A stretch of 64,000 nucleotides of DNA from Pseudomonas muyukensis (GCF_019139535.1 NZ_CP077073.1:1001001-1065000); one strand, 5' to 3'; shown: positions 1-13,722, counted from the stretch's first letter. The notes: generated by a model not told the origin, from the letters alone. Translations and numbers: made by a program.

Positions 1-1813
1 GGTTGGCGGTGAACAGCGTCTCGCCGTTGCGGCTGTCGATGCGCTCGATCAGGTAGGGGTTGATCTTGTAGCCGCCGTTGGCGAAGGCGCTCCAGCCGGT
101 GGCGATCTCCATTGGCGTCAGCGTCGCGGTGCCCAGTGCCAGCGACAGGTTGCGCGGCAGGTCTTGCTTGTTGAAGCCGAACTTGGCGATGTAGTCGATG
201 GTGCGGTCCACGCCCATGGCTTGCAGCAGGCGGATCGACACCAGGTTACGTGACTTGTACAGCGCCTCGCGCATGCGGATCGGGCCGAGGAAGGTGTTGG
301 TGTCGTTCTTCGGACGCCAGACCTTGTCCAGGTATTCGTCGACGAACACGATCGGTGCGTCGTTGACCAGGCTGGCGGCGGTGTAGCCGTTGTCCAGGGC
401 AGCGCTATAGACGAAAGGCTTGAAGCTCGAGCCCGGCTGGCGCTTGGCCTGCATGGCACGGTTGTAGTTGCTCTGCTCGAACGAGAAGCCGCCGACCAGG
501 GCGCGGATGGCGCCATCGCGGGGGTCGAGGGTGACCAGTGCGCTCTGCGCGCCCGGCACCTGGCTGAACTTGAGCGTGCCGTCCTCCAGGCGCTGCAGGC
601 GCACCAGGTCGCCGACCTGGGCGACATCGGCCGGGGCTTGCGGCGCGCGGCCCTGGGCGTTGTTGTTGAGGTACGGCCGGGCCCACTTCATGGTGTCCCA
701 GGCCACGGTCTCTTCCAGGCCGGCGCGGGTCATCACCTTCAGGCCGGTCTTCTCGACCTGGGTGACGATCGCCGGCTCCAGGCCGCCGAGGGTGCGTTGC
801 TTGCCCAGGTCCTGCAGCCAGGCGGCGCGGGTCTTGCCTGGGAAGCGCGCTTCCGGGCCACGGTAGCCGTGGCGCTCGTCGTATACGCTAAGGCCGTTGA
901 GCACAGCGTTGTTGGCCATTTGCTGGGTGGCGCTGGGCACCGTGGTGGTGACGCGGAAACCTTCGGTATAGGCGTCGCTGCCGTAGCGGCCGACCATCTC
1001 GGCGCGGGCCATCTCGGCCACGTAGGGGGCGCTCACTTCCGGGGTCGGCACGTGGTAGCTGGCGTTCAGTGGCTCGGCCAGGGCGGCCTGGTAACTGGCC
1101 TCGTCGATCTTGCCGAGCTTGTACATGCGCCCGAGGATCCAGTCGCGGCGCTCCTTGGCACGCACCGGGTTGGCCAGCGGGTTGAAGCGCGACGGCGCCT
1201 TCGGCAGGCCGGCGATCATGGCCATCTGCGCCAGGCTGACATCGCGGATCGACTTGCCGTAGTACACCTGCGCCGCGGCATCGATGCCGTAGGCGCGGTT
1301 ACCCAGGTAGATCTTGTTGACGTACAGCTCGAGGATCTCGTCCTTGGTCAGCTCGCGCTCGATCTGCAGGGCCAGGAGGATCTCGTTGGTCTTGCGCGAA
1401 AAGCTGCGTTCGCTGGTCAGGAAGAAGTTCTTCGCCACCTGCATGGTGATGGTGCTGCCGCCGGTCTGGATATGCCCGGACTTGAGCAGCTGCGACGCGG
1501 CGCGCATCAGGCTGCTGGGGTCGACGCCGTAGTGGTTGAGGAAATTGTCGTCCTCGGCAGACAGAAGCGCCTGGATGAACTGTGGGGGAATTTCCTGGAA
1601 CTTGATGGGCGAGCGGCGCATTTCGCCGAACTCGGCGATCAGCTTGCCGTCGCTGCTGTAGACCCTCAGGGGGATTTGCAACTGGACGCTTCTGAGTGCG
1701 TCGACCGAGGGCAGGCTGGGACTAAGATACAGAAACGCACCGCTCACACCGAGTACGAGCGCGCAGATGACTGCGACGAAAGACCACCAGAAGAACTTCA
1801 GCAGGCGTATCAA
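1..1813 (-). CDS. ponA: Penicillin-binding protein 1A (partial, 3' end outside window)
   Basis: Bifunctional class A penicillin-binding protein: polymerises peptidoglycan glycan strands (glycosyltransferase family 51) and cross-links the peptides (transpeptidase) in the periplasm. About 604 codons are present. A short cytoplasmic tail and one N-terminal membrane anchor (about residues 8-30) are followed by the glycosyltransferase domain with its catalytic Glu in SAEDDNF and the GGSTITMQ motif, then an inserted domain, then the transpeptidase domain with the nucleophile motif SSFK. The KTG motif lies past the window edge. The best start is TTG at 1813, giving MIRLLKFFWW, which matches Pseudomonas homologues; no in-frame ATG fits, and an AGGA lies about 12 bases upstream. 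Divergent from pilM, as mrcA is from hofM in E. coli. Confidence 0.93.
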   Translation of the reverse strand, partial: MIRLLKFFWWSFVAVICALVLGVSGAFLYLSPSLPSVDALRSVQLQIPLRVYSSDGKLIAEFGEMRRSPIKFQEIPPQFIQALLSAEDDNFLNHYGVDPSSLMRAASQLLKSGHIQTGGSTITMQVAKNFFLTSERSFSRKTNEILLALQIERELTKDEILELYVNKIYLGNRAYGIDAAAQVYYGKSIRDVSLAQMAMIAGLPKAPSRFNPLANPVRAKERRDWILGRMYKLGKIDEASYQAALAEPLNASYHVPTPEVSAPYVAEMARAEMVGRYGSDAYTEGFRVTTTVPSATQQMANNAVLNGLSVYDERHGYRGPEARFPGKTRAAWLQDLGKQRTLGGLEPAIVTQVEKTGLKVMTRAGLEETVAWDTMKWARPYLNNNAQGRAPQAPADVAQVGDLVRLQRLEDGTLKFSQVPGAQSALVTLDPRDGAIRALVGGFSFEQSNYNRAMQAKRQPGSSFKPFVYSAALDNGYTAASLVNDAPIVFVDEYLDKVWRPKNDTNTFLGPIRMREALYKSRNLVSIRLLQAMGVDRTIDYIAKFGFNKQDLPRNLSLALGTATLTPMEIATGWSAFANGGYKINPYLIERIDSRNGETLFTAN

Positions 1814-1982
1814 GGCTTTGGGGTGTCCTGGTTGAGGAGTGGAGGGCGCGAGGGGCCGGCGGACGGGAAAATTCGCTGGGCATTATAAGCATTTTTCGCC
1901 CCGCCGGGTGACCGCCCGGGGCGGCGCGGCGACCGCCTGCAGCGCAATGGCACGGGCTGCGCACGACAGGGAAGTGACAGTC

Positions 1983-2822
1983 ATGCTTGGAGACTTTGGC
2001 CGCAGCGTCGGTTCACTGCTGGGGGTGGAAATTACCGCCGATTTCATACGAATGGTGCATCTGCGCCGGCACAGGCGGGCCTTGCGGGTCGCCGGTTGGG
2101 CCGTAGAGCCCTACCTGGGCGCTTCATCCGCGGGTAACGAGCACTTGCACAGGGCGTTGCGCAAAGCGCATGCGCGTTGCGCGACACGCCAGCGCCAGGT
2201 GGCCCTGGCACTGCCGGCCTGCCAGGTGATCTGCAAGGTTTGCCAAGTGCTGGCCGACCCGTCCGCTCAGGCCATGGAGGCGCAGTTGCTGGGGCTCGCC
2301 GACCAGCTCTTTCCTTTCCCGCTGGATGATCTTGCCCTGGACTTTCAACTGCTCGGGCCCAGCGCTCAGGCGCCGGGCAAGATCGACGCCCTGGTCGTGG
2401 CCTGCCGGCAGAGCCAGCTCGATCCCTTCGAGCAATTGTTCGCTCAGGTTGGGTTGGAGCTGGTGGCCGTGGAGGTGGACAGCCTGGCGCTTTGGCGCGC
2501 GCTGACGCCGGGCGACAGCCTGGTCCTGCAGATGGAAAACACGCACCTGGTGACGCACCGCTGGCCGGATGGTGATGTTCCCCAGCGCCAGCAAACCGTG
2601 ATGGCCTCGCCGGATCAATGGGGTGAACACATCGATGGCCTGGCTGGAGCCCGCGAGGTCCTGTTGATCGGGGCCGCTGCGAGCCCTGGGCGAGCCCGGT
2701 CGATCTCCGAACGGCTGGGGGTGGCCTGCCGCCTGGCGTGTCCGCCCGCACTGGCCGGGCTGGAGGATATCGGTCCATCGATGGTGCTGGCCTACGGGCT
2801 GGCGCAGGGCGGTGCCGCATGA
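1983..2822 (+). CDS. pilM: PilM/HofM-like actin-fold assembly protein, short form
   Basis: Cytoplasmic actin-like protein that in type IV pilus systems binds the PilN tail and couples the inner-membrane alignment complex to the motors. Here it has 279 aa (start MLGDFGRSVGSLLGVEITADF), against about 354 in P. aeruginosa PilM. The N-terminal LGVEI..DFIRMVHL element and the QLLGLADQLFPFPLDDLALDF segment are recognisable, but the part of the actin fold between the second half and the C-terminus is shortened. First gene of a tight run: its stop overlaps the pilN start in ATGA. An upstream in-frame extension exists but starts in the divergent promoter region. The size is close to E. coli HofM. The protein family is secure; a role in real pili is uncertain. 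Confidence 0.85.
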   Translation: MLGDFGRSVGSLLGVEITADFIRMVHLRRHRRALRVAGWAVEPYLGASSAGNEHLHRALRKAHARCATRQRQVALALPACQVICKVCQVLADPSAQAMEAQLLGLADQLFPFPLDDLALDFQLLGPSAQAPGKIDALVVACRQSQLDPFEQLFAQVGLELVAVEVDSLALWRALTPGDSLVLQMENTHLVTHRWPDGDVPQRQQTVMASPDQWGEHIDGLAGAREVLLIGAAASPGRARSISERLGVACRLACPPALAGLEDIGPSMVLAYGLAQGGAA

Positions 2823-3358
2823 GGGTGCGACTGAACCTGATGCCTTGGCGCGAGCAGCGGCGGGCGAAGACGTTGCGGCGCTTTCAGCGGGCACTGGTGC
2901 TCAGCCTGATCCTGGCCTTGGTCGGTGTGTTGCTGCTCGACCAGGCGGCGCGGGCGCGGCTGGCGAGGCAGGCCGAAGTGGTTGCCCGGCACCAGGCTGA
3001 GCTTGCCCGGCTCGAGGGTGGGCTGCTGCAGCTTGAGCGGCTGCGCGAGGCGCGCCAGGCGGCGCAGGCGCAATATGCCGCCTTGACCACGCTGCGTGCC
3101 AGGCAGGCGTTGCTACCGGGGCTGTTGCTCAGCCTGGAGCAGGCGATGCCCGAGGGGGCGCAACTGACCGAGGTCGACTGGCAGGACAACCGCTTGCAAC
3201 TGGCTGGGTTGGCCGCCTCGGCGGCGGTGGTGGCGCGGCTCATGCGTGACTTGCAGCACAGCGGTGTGGTGCAGGAGGTCGAGCTGGTCCACCTGCGTTA
3301 CCAGCAAACAGGTGATGAGTTTCTGCTGGCGGCGCGTTTGGCGCCGGGGGCGTCATGA
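2819..3358 (+). CDS. pilN: PilN/HofN-like inner membrane protein
   Basis: Bitopic inner-membrane protein of the PilMNOP/HofMNOP alignment complex. It has 179 aa and begins MRVRLNLMPWREQRR, containing the NLMPWR motif that binds PilM in the family. One membrane segment lies at about residues 26-43, followed by a periplasmic coiled coil rich in Arg, Leu, Gln and Ala (about 45-100) and a ferredoxin-like domain. The start overlaps the pilM stop by four bases and the stop overlaps the next start in ATGA, so translation is probably coupled. Length and context equal those of E. coli HofN. Confidence 0.88.
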   Translation: MRVRLNLMPWREQRRAKTLRRFQRALVLSLILALVGVLLLDQAARARLARQAEVVARHQAELARLEGGLLQLERLREARQAAQAQYAALTTLRARQALLPGLLLSLEQAMPEGAQLTEVDWQDNRLQLAGLAASAAVVARLMRDLQHSGVVQEVELVHLRYQQTGDEFLLAARLAPGAS

Positions 3359-4365
3359 GTGGCTGGCGCTGGGGCGACTGGCAGGCGTGGGTCTGCCGAT
3401 CCCCGGCACTCGGCATCGTGGTGATCTTGTTGAGCCTATTGGCGGTGCTGGTCACGGGGTACTTCGTGCGTCTGCGCGAGCCGGGGCTGGCGTATGGCGC
3501 GGCTGTCGCGCAGGTGGTTGGCATGCAGCAAGCGTTGCAGGCGCGTGCAGCGCAGCTCGCCGAGCTGGGCGCCGAGCGTCGGGCACTCGAGGAAGCCGAA
3601 CAGCATGTGCGCACGGAGCGTTGGCGACTCTCCGCAGGGGAGGGCATGAGCGAATGGCTCGAAACCTTGGCGCTATCCGGCCATGAGCATGGCCTGTTGT
3701 TCGAGCGTCTCGATGTGCTCGATGAGCGCCACGAACCCGGTTATCGGCTGATTCCCCTGGAAATTCGAGTGAGAGGGCGCTATCCGGCCGTGCGTGCGTG
3801 GCTGGAGCAAGGGCATCGGCAGTTACGCTTGTTGAATGTGGCGCGGCTGCGCCTGACCCGGGCGGATGAGCGTTCGGGCCTGGTCGTGGGACAGTTGCTG
3901 ATCAACGCCTATCACGCCGGCGAAGCGTTGCCGGTGCCGGCCGGGCTGGCGCACGAGCCTGCTCGGCCGGCACCGGCCGTGACGGCATTCGATCCATTCC
4001 GGGCCTGGTCATCGGCCCGGCTCGGCCTTGGGCTTGGCCGTATCCCGCTGGAGCAGCTGGAAATGGTCGGCACGCTGGCGCGTGGCGGGCGTCATCAGGC
4101 GCTGTTGCGCTCGGGTGGCCACGTGTATCGGGTCGGGGAGGGCGAGGCGCTGGGGCGTGACGAAGGGACAGTGGTGGCGATTGCGGCGGACCAGGTAACC
4201 GTGCGCGAGCGGATCTATATCGGGGATACCTGGCAGGAACGCCATCGGTATCTGCTGCTTGGGGCACGCATGACAGAGGAGGTCGGGGATGAAACAGGGG
4301 CGATGGCTGGGCGGGTTGCTGTTCATGCTGATGGGGATGCGCGGCGCCTTGGCGACAGAAGGTGA
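3355..4365 (+). CDS. PilO-PilP fusion protein
   Basis: 336 aa in a single open frame that covers what are usually two genes. Residues 1 to about 200 look like PilO/HofO: cytoplasmic start, membrane helix at about 19-38, coiled coil at about 50-85 and a periplasmic domain ending LINAYHAGE. After a Pro/Ala linker, residues about 212-310 look like PilP/HofP: FDPFRAW, then EMVGTLARGGRHQALLRSGG and YRVGEGEALG, the small beta domain that in PilP docks on the secretin. PilP is normally a separate lipoprotein with its own signal and lipobox; neither is present. The last 77 bases overlap the start of pilQ in another frame. I see no stop or frameshift between the halves. The exact PilP border is inferred. 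Confidence 0.8.
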   Translation: MSGWRWGDWQAWVCRSPALGIVVILLSLLAVLVTGYFVRLREPGLAYGAAVAQVVGMQQALQARAAQLAELGAERRALEEAEQHVRTERWRLSAGEGMSEWLETLALSGHEHGLLFERLDVLDERHEPGYRLIPLEIRVRGRYPAVRAWLEQGHRQLRLLNVARLRLTRADERSGLVVGQLLINAYHAGEALPVPAGLAHEPARPAPAVTAFDPFRAWSSARLGLGLGRIPLEQLEMVGTLARGGRHQALLRSGGHVYRVGEGEALGRDEGTVVAIAADQVTVRERIYIGDTWQERHRYLLLGARMTEEVGDETGAMAGRVAVHADGDARRLGDRR

Positions 4366-5557
4366 GCCGCTGTCGCTGAACTTCCAGGACGTCGAAGTTC
4401 GCGCGGTCCTGCAGATCATGGCGGATTATGTGGGTGTCAACCTGGTGGCCAGCGACACCGTGCAAGGGCGGATCACCTTGCGTCTGGAGCAGGTGCCTTG
4501 GCAGCAGGCCCTTGACCTGGTGCTGCGCAGTCGGGGCCTTGGTCATCGTCAGGAGGGTAACGTGCTGCTGGTCGCGCCCTTGGCGGAACTGGCCGAGCGG
4601 TCTACGGGCGTTCGCCAGGAGCAGGCCCTGCAAGCGCAGTTGGCGCCGCTGCAACGTGCATTGATCCCGGTGTTCCATGCCAAGGCGGCGGAGCTGGCCG
4701 AGCTGCTGATGGCCAGCCTGGCCGACGACGGCATCCTCGCCGGGCGTGGCGCCGTCAGTGTGGATGCGCGTACCAATACCTTGGTGGTCGCCCAGCCTGC
4801 GCGGCAGTTGGCGGAGTTGCGCAAGCTGGTGGCGCAGCTGGACGTGCCGGTGCGCCAGGTGATGATCGAGGCGCGGATCGTCGAGGCCAGCGTCGATTAT
4901 GAAAAGACCCTCGGCGTCCGTTGGGGCGGGCCGCTGTATGGCCAGGACAGCCGCCTGGGCAGCGAGCTGTTCGTCGACCTTGGTGTCGAGCGCGCCACCT
5001 CGGGCCTGGGGCTCGGCCTGCTGCGCAGCGACATTCTGCTCGACCTGGAGCTCAGTGCCATGGAAAAGAGCGGCAACGGCGAGATCATCTCCCAGCCCAA
5101 GGTGGTCACCGCCGACAAGGAAACCGCGCGGATCCTCAAGGGTACCGAGGTGCCCTACCAGGAAACCACCAGAAGCGGCGCCACCTCCATTTCCTTTCGC
5201 GAGGCCTCGCTGTCGCTGGAGGTGACCCCGCAGATCACCCCCGACGGCAAGGTGGTGATGGCGGTACGGGTGACCAAGGACGAGCCGGACTTCATCAATG
5301 CCCTGAACAACGTGCCGCCGATTCGCAAGAACGAGGTCAATGCCAAGGTGCGCGTGGCCGATGGCGAAACCATTGTGATTGGTGGCGTGTACTCGACGTC
5401 GCATAACAAAGTGGTCGACAAGGTGCCATTTTTCGGCGATCTGCCGTATGTTGGACGGCTGTTTCGACGCGATGCATTACAAGAGAAAAAATCCGAGCTG
5501 CTGGTCTTCCTGACTCCGCGTATCATGAGTGACCAGGCGATTGCTGTGAGTCGTTGA
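4289..5557 (+). CDS. pilQ: PilQ/HofQ-like secretin, short form
   Basis: Outer-membrane secretin forming the exit or entry channel of type IV pilus and DNA-uptake machines. It has 422 aa with a signal peptide ending MRGALA. The secretin/TonB N-terminal domain ([26 protein letters not shown]), an N1-type domain and the secretin beta-domain ([21 protein letters not shown], then [15 protein letters not shown] and [10 protein letters not shown]) are present. P. aeruginosa PilQ is about 714 aa; the difference is the missing AMIN peptidoglycan-binding repeats. The size is near that of E. coli HofQ. The GAGG ribosome-binding site lies inside the preceding gene, which it overlaps by 77 bases. aroK follows after four bases. 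Confidence 0.9.
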   Translation: MKQGRWLGGLLFMLMGMRGALATEGEPLSLNFQDVEVRAVLQIMADYVGVNLVASDTVQGRITLRLEQVPWQQALDLVLRSRGLGHRQEGNVLLVAPLAELAERSTGVRQEQALQAQLAPLQRALIPVFHAKAAELAELLMASLADDGILAGRGAVSVDARTNTLVVAQPARQLAELRKLVAQLDVPVRQVMIEARIVEASVDYEKTLGVRWGGPLYGQDSRLGSELFVDLGVERATSGLGLGLLRSDILLDLELSAMEKSGNGEIISQPKVVTADKETARILKGTEVPYQETTRSGATSISFREASLSLEVTPQITPDGKVVMAVRVTKDEPDFINALNNVPPIRKNEVNAKVRVADGETIVIGGVYSTSHNKVVDKVPFFGDLPYVGRLFRRDALQEKKSELLVFLTPRIMSDQAIAVSR

Positions 5558-5561
5558 TTCT

Positions 5562-6080
5562 GTGCGAAATTTGATACTTGTGGGGCCCATGGGCGCTGGG
5601 AAAAGCACCATCGGACGCCTGTTGGCCAAAGAGCTGCGCCTGCTGTTCAAGGATTCCGACAAGGAAATCGAACTGCGAACCGGCGCCAACATCCCGTGGA
5701 TCTTCGACAAGGAAGGCGAACCGGGCTTTCGTGATCGCGAGCAAGCGATGATCGCCGAGCTCTGCGCCCTCGACGGCGTGGTGCTGGCCACCGGTGGCGG
5801 CGCGGTGATGCGCGATGCCAACCGCGCCGCGCTGTTTGCCGGCGGGCGGGTGATCTACCTGCACGCCTCGGTCGAGCAGCAGGTCGGGCGCACTGCGCGG
5901 GATCGCAACCGGCCGCTGCTGCGCACCGCCAACCCGGAGGCCACCCTGCGTGCCCTGCTGGAGACCCGGGACCCGCTCTACCGCGAGATCGCCGACCTGG
6001 TGGTAGAAACCGACGAACGGCCACCGCGCATGGTGGTGCTGGACATTCTCGAGCGCTTGCAGAAGTTGCCGCCCCGCTGA
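5562..6080 (+). CDS. aroK: Shikimate kinase
   Basis: Phosphorylates shikimate with ATP to shikimate-3-phosphate in the aromatic amino acid pathway (cytoplasm). 172 aa, GTG start giving [21 protein letters not shown] with the Walker A loop GPMGAGKST at about residues 8-16, the shikimate-binding DKEIE and the GGGAV motif. Four bases after pilQ and followed by aroB, the same order as in E. coli hofQ-aroK-aroB. A short CCCCGC/GCGGGG hairpin spans its stop codon. Confidence 0.96.
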   Translation: MRNLILVGPMGAGKSTIGRLLAKELRLLFKDSDKEIELRTGANIPWIFDKEGEPGFRDREQAMIAELCALDGVVLATGGGAVMRDANRAALFAGGRVIYLHASVEQQVGRTARDRNRPLLRTANPEATLRALLETRDPLYREIADLVVETDERPPRMVVLDILERLQKLPPR

Positions 6081-6178
6081 GCGGGGACTATGCTCGGCGA
6101 CCAACGCCGGGACGGGGTTGAACGTCACCGCGCGGGGCCGCTCCGACGCCGCCGCGCCTTAGTACATTGTGGGGATAC

Positions 6179-7276
6179 ATGCAGACACTAAAGGTCGACC
6201 TGGGCGAACGTAGCTACCCGATCTACATTGGCGAGGGCCTGCTGGACCAGCCCGAGCTGCTGGCGCCGCACATTGCCGGCCGACAGGTCGCCATCGTCTC
6301 CAACGAGACCGTCGCGCCCCTGTACCTCGAACGCCTGAGCAAGACCCTGGGTGCCTATTCGGTGCTGCCGGTGGTGTTGCCTGACGGTGAGGCCCACAAG
6401 AATTGGGAAACCCTGCAGTTGATTTTCGACGCGCTGCTCACCGCTCGGCACGATCGGCGCACCACCGTGGTGGCCCTCGGCGGCGGTGTGATCGGCGACA
6501 TGGCCGGTTTCGCCGCCGCCTGCTACCAGCGCGGCGTCGATTTCATCCAGGTGCCGACTACCCTCTTGTCCCAGGTCGACTCCTCGGTGGGCGGCAAGAC
6601 CGGCATCAACCACCCGCTGGGCAAGAACATGGTGGGCGCCTTCTACCAGCCCAACGCGGTGCTGATCGACACCACCAGCCTGAAGACCCTGCCAGAACGC
6701 GAGCTGTCCGCCGGCCTTGCCGAAGTCATCAAGTACGGCCTGATCTGCGACGAGCCGTTCATGGTCTGGCTCGAAGACAACATGCAGGCGCTGCGGGCGC
6801 TGGAGCCGGTTGCGCTGACCGAGGCCATCCGCCGTTCCTGCGCGGCCAAGGCCGCCGTGGTGGGTGCCGATGAGCGCGAGTCGGGCGTGCGCGCCACGCT
6901 CAACCTTGGCCATACCTTTGGCCATGCCATCGAAACGCATATGGGCTATGGCGTCTGGCTGCACGGCGAAGCCGTGGCGGCGGGCACGGTCATGGCCCTG
7001 GAGATGTCCATGCGCCTAGGCTGGATCGATCAGTCGGCGCGGGACCGCGCCATTGTCCTGCTGCAGGACGCAGGATTGCCGGTGGTGCCACCACAGGAAA
7101 TGACCCCGGCGCATTTCATGGAGCACATGGCGGTCGACAAGAAAGTGCTCGACGGGCGCCTGCGCCTGGTGCTGCTGCGCCAGCTGGGCGAGGCCGTCGT
7201 CACCGACGACTATCCGAAAGAGATTCTACAGGCCACGCTGGCGGCGGATTACCGCGCGATCGTGGCCCAGCTTTGA
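6179..7276 (+). CDS. aroB: 3-dehydroquinate synthase
   Basis: NAD- and metal-dependent enzyme that converts DAHP to 3-dehydroquinate, the second step of the shikimate pathway. 365 aa. Visible signatures are the NAD-binding [19 protein letters not shown] segment, the [13 protein letters not shown] segment, and the metal ligands in GHTFGHAIE and in the His of [10 protein letters not shown]. Start ATG at 6179, preceded by GTGGGGA; an in-frame ATG twelve bases earlier lacks a ribosome-binding site. It lies between aroK and the SPOR protein gene, probably in one operon. Confidence 0.97.
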   Translation: MQTLKVDLGERSYPIYIGEGLLDQPELLAPHIAGRQVAIVSNETVAPLYLERLSKTLGAYSVLPVVLPDGEAHKNWETLQLIFDALLTARHDRRTTVVALGGGVIGDMAGFAAACYQRGVDFIQVPTTLLSQVDSSVGGKTGINHPLGKNMVGAFYQPNAVLIDTTSLKTLPERELSAGLAEVIKYGLICDEPFMVWLEDNMQALRALEPVALTEAIRRSCAAKAAVVGADERESGVRATLNLGHTFGHAIETHMGYGVWLHGEAVAAGTVMALEMSMRLGWIDQSARDRAIVLLQDAGLPVVPPQEMTPAHFMEHMAVDKKVLDGRLRLVLLRQLGEAVVTDDYPKEILQATLAADYRAIVAQL

Positions 7277-7291
7277 GGTTGTGACAACGCA

Positions 7292-8902
7292 ATGAGCACT
7301 CTGCATGCCGATGAGGCGTTCCTCGAACATTACCAGCTGACCCACGATCCGTTCGCGCCGCGGGTGCCTGGCTTCAAGTTCTTCCCTGCCCAGCGCAAGC
7401 CGGTATTGGGCCAACTGCACCACCTGGCGCGCTATAGCCAGCTGATGCTGGCGGTTACTGGCCCCATGGGCAGCGGCAAGACCCTGCTGCGCCAGGCGCT
7501 GGTGGCCAGCACCAACAAGCAGTCGGTGCAAAGCGTGGTGGTGTCCGCCCGCGGCGCTGCGGACGCGGCCAGCGTGCTCGGCCAGGTAGCCCAGTCGCTG
7601 GGTGTGGCCCAGGCCGAAGTGCAGGCGATCCTCAAGCAGGTGGTGCAACTGGCCCTGACCGGCCAGGAAGTCTATCTGTTGGTGGACGACGCGGAACAAC
7701 TCGACGAGTCGGCACTCCAAGCGTTGCTGGAGTTGGCGGCCGGCGTCGCCGAAGGGCGACCGCATGTGTTCCTGTTTGGCGAGCCGTCGTTGATCGCCGG
7801 GCTGGAGGAGCTCAATGCCGATGGCGAGCGTTTCCATGTCATCGAGCTGGCGCCCTATAGCGAGGAAGAGACCCGCGAGTACCTGGAGCAGCGCCTGGAC
7901 GGCGCCGGCCGGGGCATCGAGGTGTTCACCCGCGAACAGATCGTCGACATCCACGAAAACTCCGACGGTTGGCCTGGCAACATCAACCAGGTTGCCCGCG
8001 ATACCTTGATCGAAGCCATGATCGCCAGCCGCACCACGGCCAAGCGACCATCCATGGGGTTCAAAATGCCTAAGAAACACGTGCTCGCGTTGTCCGCTGT
8101 GGTCGTGGTCGCCGTTGGCGCGGCGGTCCTGATGCCCAAGAAGGGCGACAAGGCCCCGGCCGAGGCGCCCGCCGCCCAGGCCCAGCTGCCATTGGGCCAG
8201 GGCGGCAATGGTGGCGCGCCCGCCATCGAGTTCTCTGGCTCCTCGCAGCCAATGCCACTGCCGCTGGTGGGCCAGTCGCAACCGGTGATGCGCGAGCCGC
8301 TGGCCGAAGCCGCTGGCATGGGCGAGGGCGAGGAAGGTGGCCCGGCCGGCAATACCGCGTTGCAGCCTGCCGCGCCATCGGCGGCCGTACCGCCGACCGT
8401 GACTACCATCGCGCCGCCAGCCGGTGCCACCGCCAGCCCCGCGCCAACCCCGGCCCAGCCGGTGACAACCGCTCCGGCACAGCCGGTTGCGCCAGTGGCG
8501 AAACCGGTTGCAACCCAGCCAGCCAAGCCGGTTGCGCCTGCCAAGCCGGCAGCGGCCCCGACCCAGGTCGCCAGTGCCAAGCCAGCAGCCAAGCCCGCTG
8601 CCGGTGGCGCCGGCAACAGCAGCTGGTATGCCGGCCAGAAGCCCGGTAATTACGTGGTGCAGATCTTCGGCACCAGCTCCGAGGCGTCGGCCCAGTCGTT
8701 CGTCAAGGCCCAGGGTGGCGACTATCGCTACTTCAAGAAAAACCTGCAGGGCAAGCCACTGTACGTGGTGACCTACGGCAACTTCGCCAGCCGCGACGCC
8801 GCGGCTGCGGCAATCAAGAACTTGCCAGCCAAGGTCCAGGCTGGTAAACCTTGGCCACGTACCGTCGGCAGCGTCCAACAAGAGCTGGCCACGGCCCGCT
8901 GA
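7292..8902 (+). CDS. AAA ATPase with C-terminal SPOR domain (DamX-like)
   Basis: 536 aa. Residues 1 to about 255 form an ExeA/general-secretion-like ATPase with Walker A GPMGSGKT (57-64) and a Walker B-like VYLLVDDAEQL. One membrane helix is at about 263-281, then a long Pro/Ala/Val-rich linker to about 440, then a SPOR domain at about 451-530 (YVVQIFGTSSEASAQSFV ... YVVTYGNFAS). SPOR domains bind denuded glycan at the septum, so the protein should sit in the inner membrane with SPOR in the periplasm and act in division. E. coli DamX, at the same position after aroB, shares the layout. Starts 15 bases after aroB. What the ATPase half does is unknown. Confidence 0.85.
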   Translation: MSTLHADEAFLEHYQLTHDPFAPRVPGFKFFPAQRKPVLGQLHHLARYSQLMLAVTGPMGSGKTLLRQALVASTNKQSVQSVVVSARGAADAASVLGQVAQSLGVAQAEVQAILKQVVQLALTGQEVYLLVDDAEQLDESALQALLELAAGVAEGRPHVFLFGEPSLIAGLEELNADGERFHVIELAPYSEEETREYLEQRLDGAGRGIEVFTREQIVDIHENSDGWPGNINQVARDTLIEAMIASRTTAKRPSMGFKMPKKHVLALSAVVVVAVGAAVLMPKKGDKAPAEAPAAQAQLPLGQGGNGGAPAIEFSGSSQPMPLPLVGQSQPVMREPLAEAAGMGEGEEGGPAGNTALQPAAPSAAVPPTVTTIAPPAGATASPAPTPAQPVTTAPAQPVAPVAKPVATQPAKPVAPAKPAAAPTQVASAKPAAKPAAGGAGNSSWYAGQKPGNYVVQIFGTSSEASAQSFVKAQGGDYRYFKKNLQGKPLYVVTYGNFASRDAAAAAIKNLPAKVQAGKPWPRTVGSVQQELATAR

Positions 8903-8962
8903 TACCTTCCGGGCGGCAGCACCCCGCCGCCCAGTTGCTGAGCGAATCCTGATTCACGTCTA

Positions 8963-8993
8963 GCCTGCTGCGCACCCCGCGCGGCAGGCTTTT
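8963..8993 (+). terminator. Intrinsic terminator after the SPOR-protein gene
   Basis: An 11-bp stem (GCCTGCTGCGC with GCGCGGCAGGC, one G-U pair) and a 5-base loop are followed by TTTT. It closes the pil-aro-damX-like run before the gltB control region. Confidence 0.75.
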
Positions 8994-9276
8994 CTGTCCC
9001 AGACTGCCGGCCAAAAGCCCTCCCTTGCAGTCCTGGCTGAAACGCTTCAGACTCAAGCCAAGTCGCTATCACGACGCAAGGCGAAAAACATTCAAAATTG
9101 CGACATAAATTTTCAATGGTGAGACATGAAAATTTGTGGGCGTCGCTATCGCTGTGCAACAATGGTTTTCCATGACCACCGCAAAAAAGCTGGCGTTTGA
9201 TCGGCGTGGATGGTAAGTGGTTGTTAAAAAAGAGATTTGCCTCCGGTTGAGAGGTGAACCTGGTGAGAAAGTGTCT
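8994..9276 (+). promoter_or_regulatory. gltB upstream control region with related AT-rich motifs
   Basis: This gap holds no gene. It is much more AT-rich than its surroundings between about 9080 and 9240. CATTCAAAATT (9089-9099) and AATTTTCAATG (9108-9118) form an 11-bp inverted repeat with a single central mismatch, and a related CATGAAAATTT follows at 9125-9135. This looks like an operator for a dimeric regulator of glutamate synthase expression. Which regulator (Lrp, GltR or another) cannot be read from the sequence. No confident -35/-10 pair was assigned. Confidence 0.45.

Positions 9277-13722
<4,446 letters not shown>

Noticed and set aside
638..1888. A 416-codon plus-strand frame opposite ponA, and similar long frames opposite mscK, ctpA, gpmI, glnA, thiI and glgP
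   Set aside because: All mirror the codon structure of confident genes on the other strand; none has a ribosome-binding site plus recognisable motif.
1839..1982. A longer N-terminus for pilM
   Set aside because: It runs through the ponA-pilM promoter region and lacks similarity to PilM; the family begins MLG.
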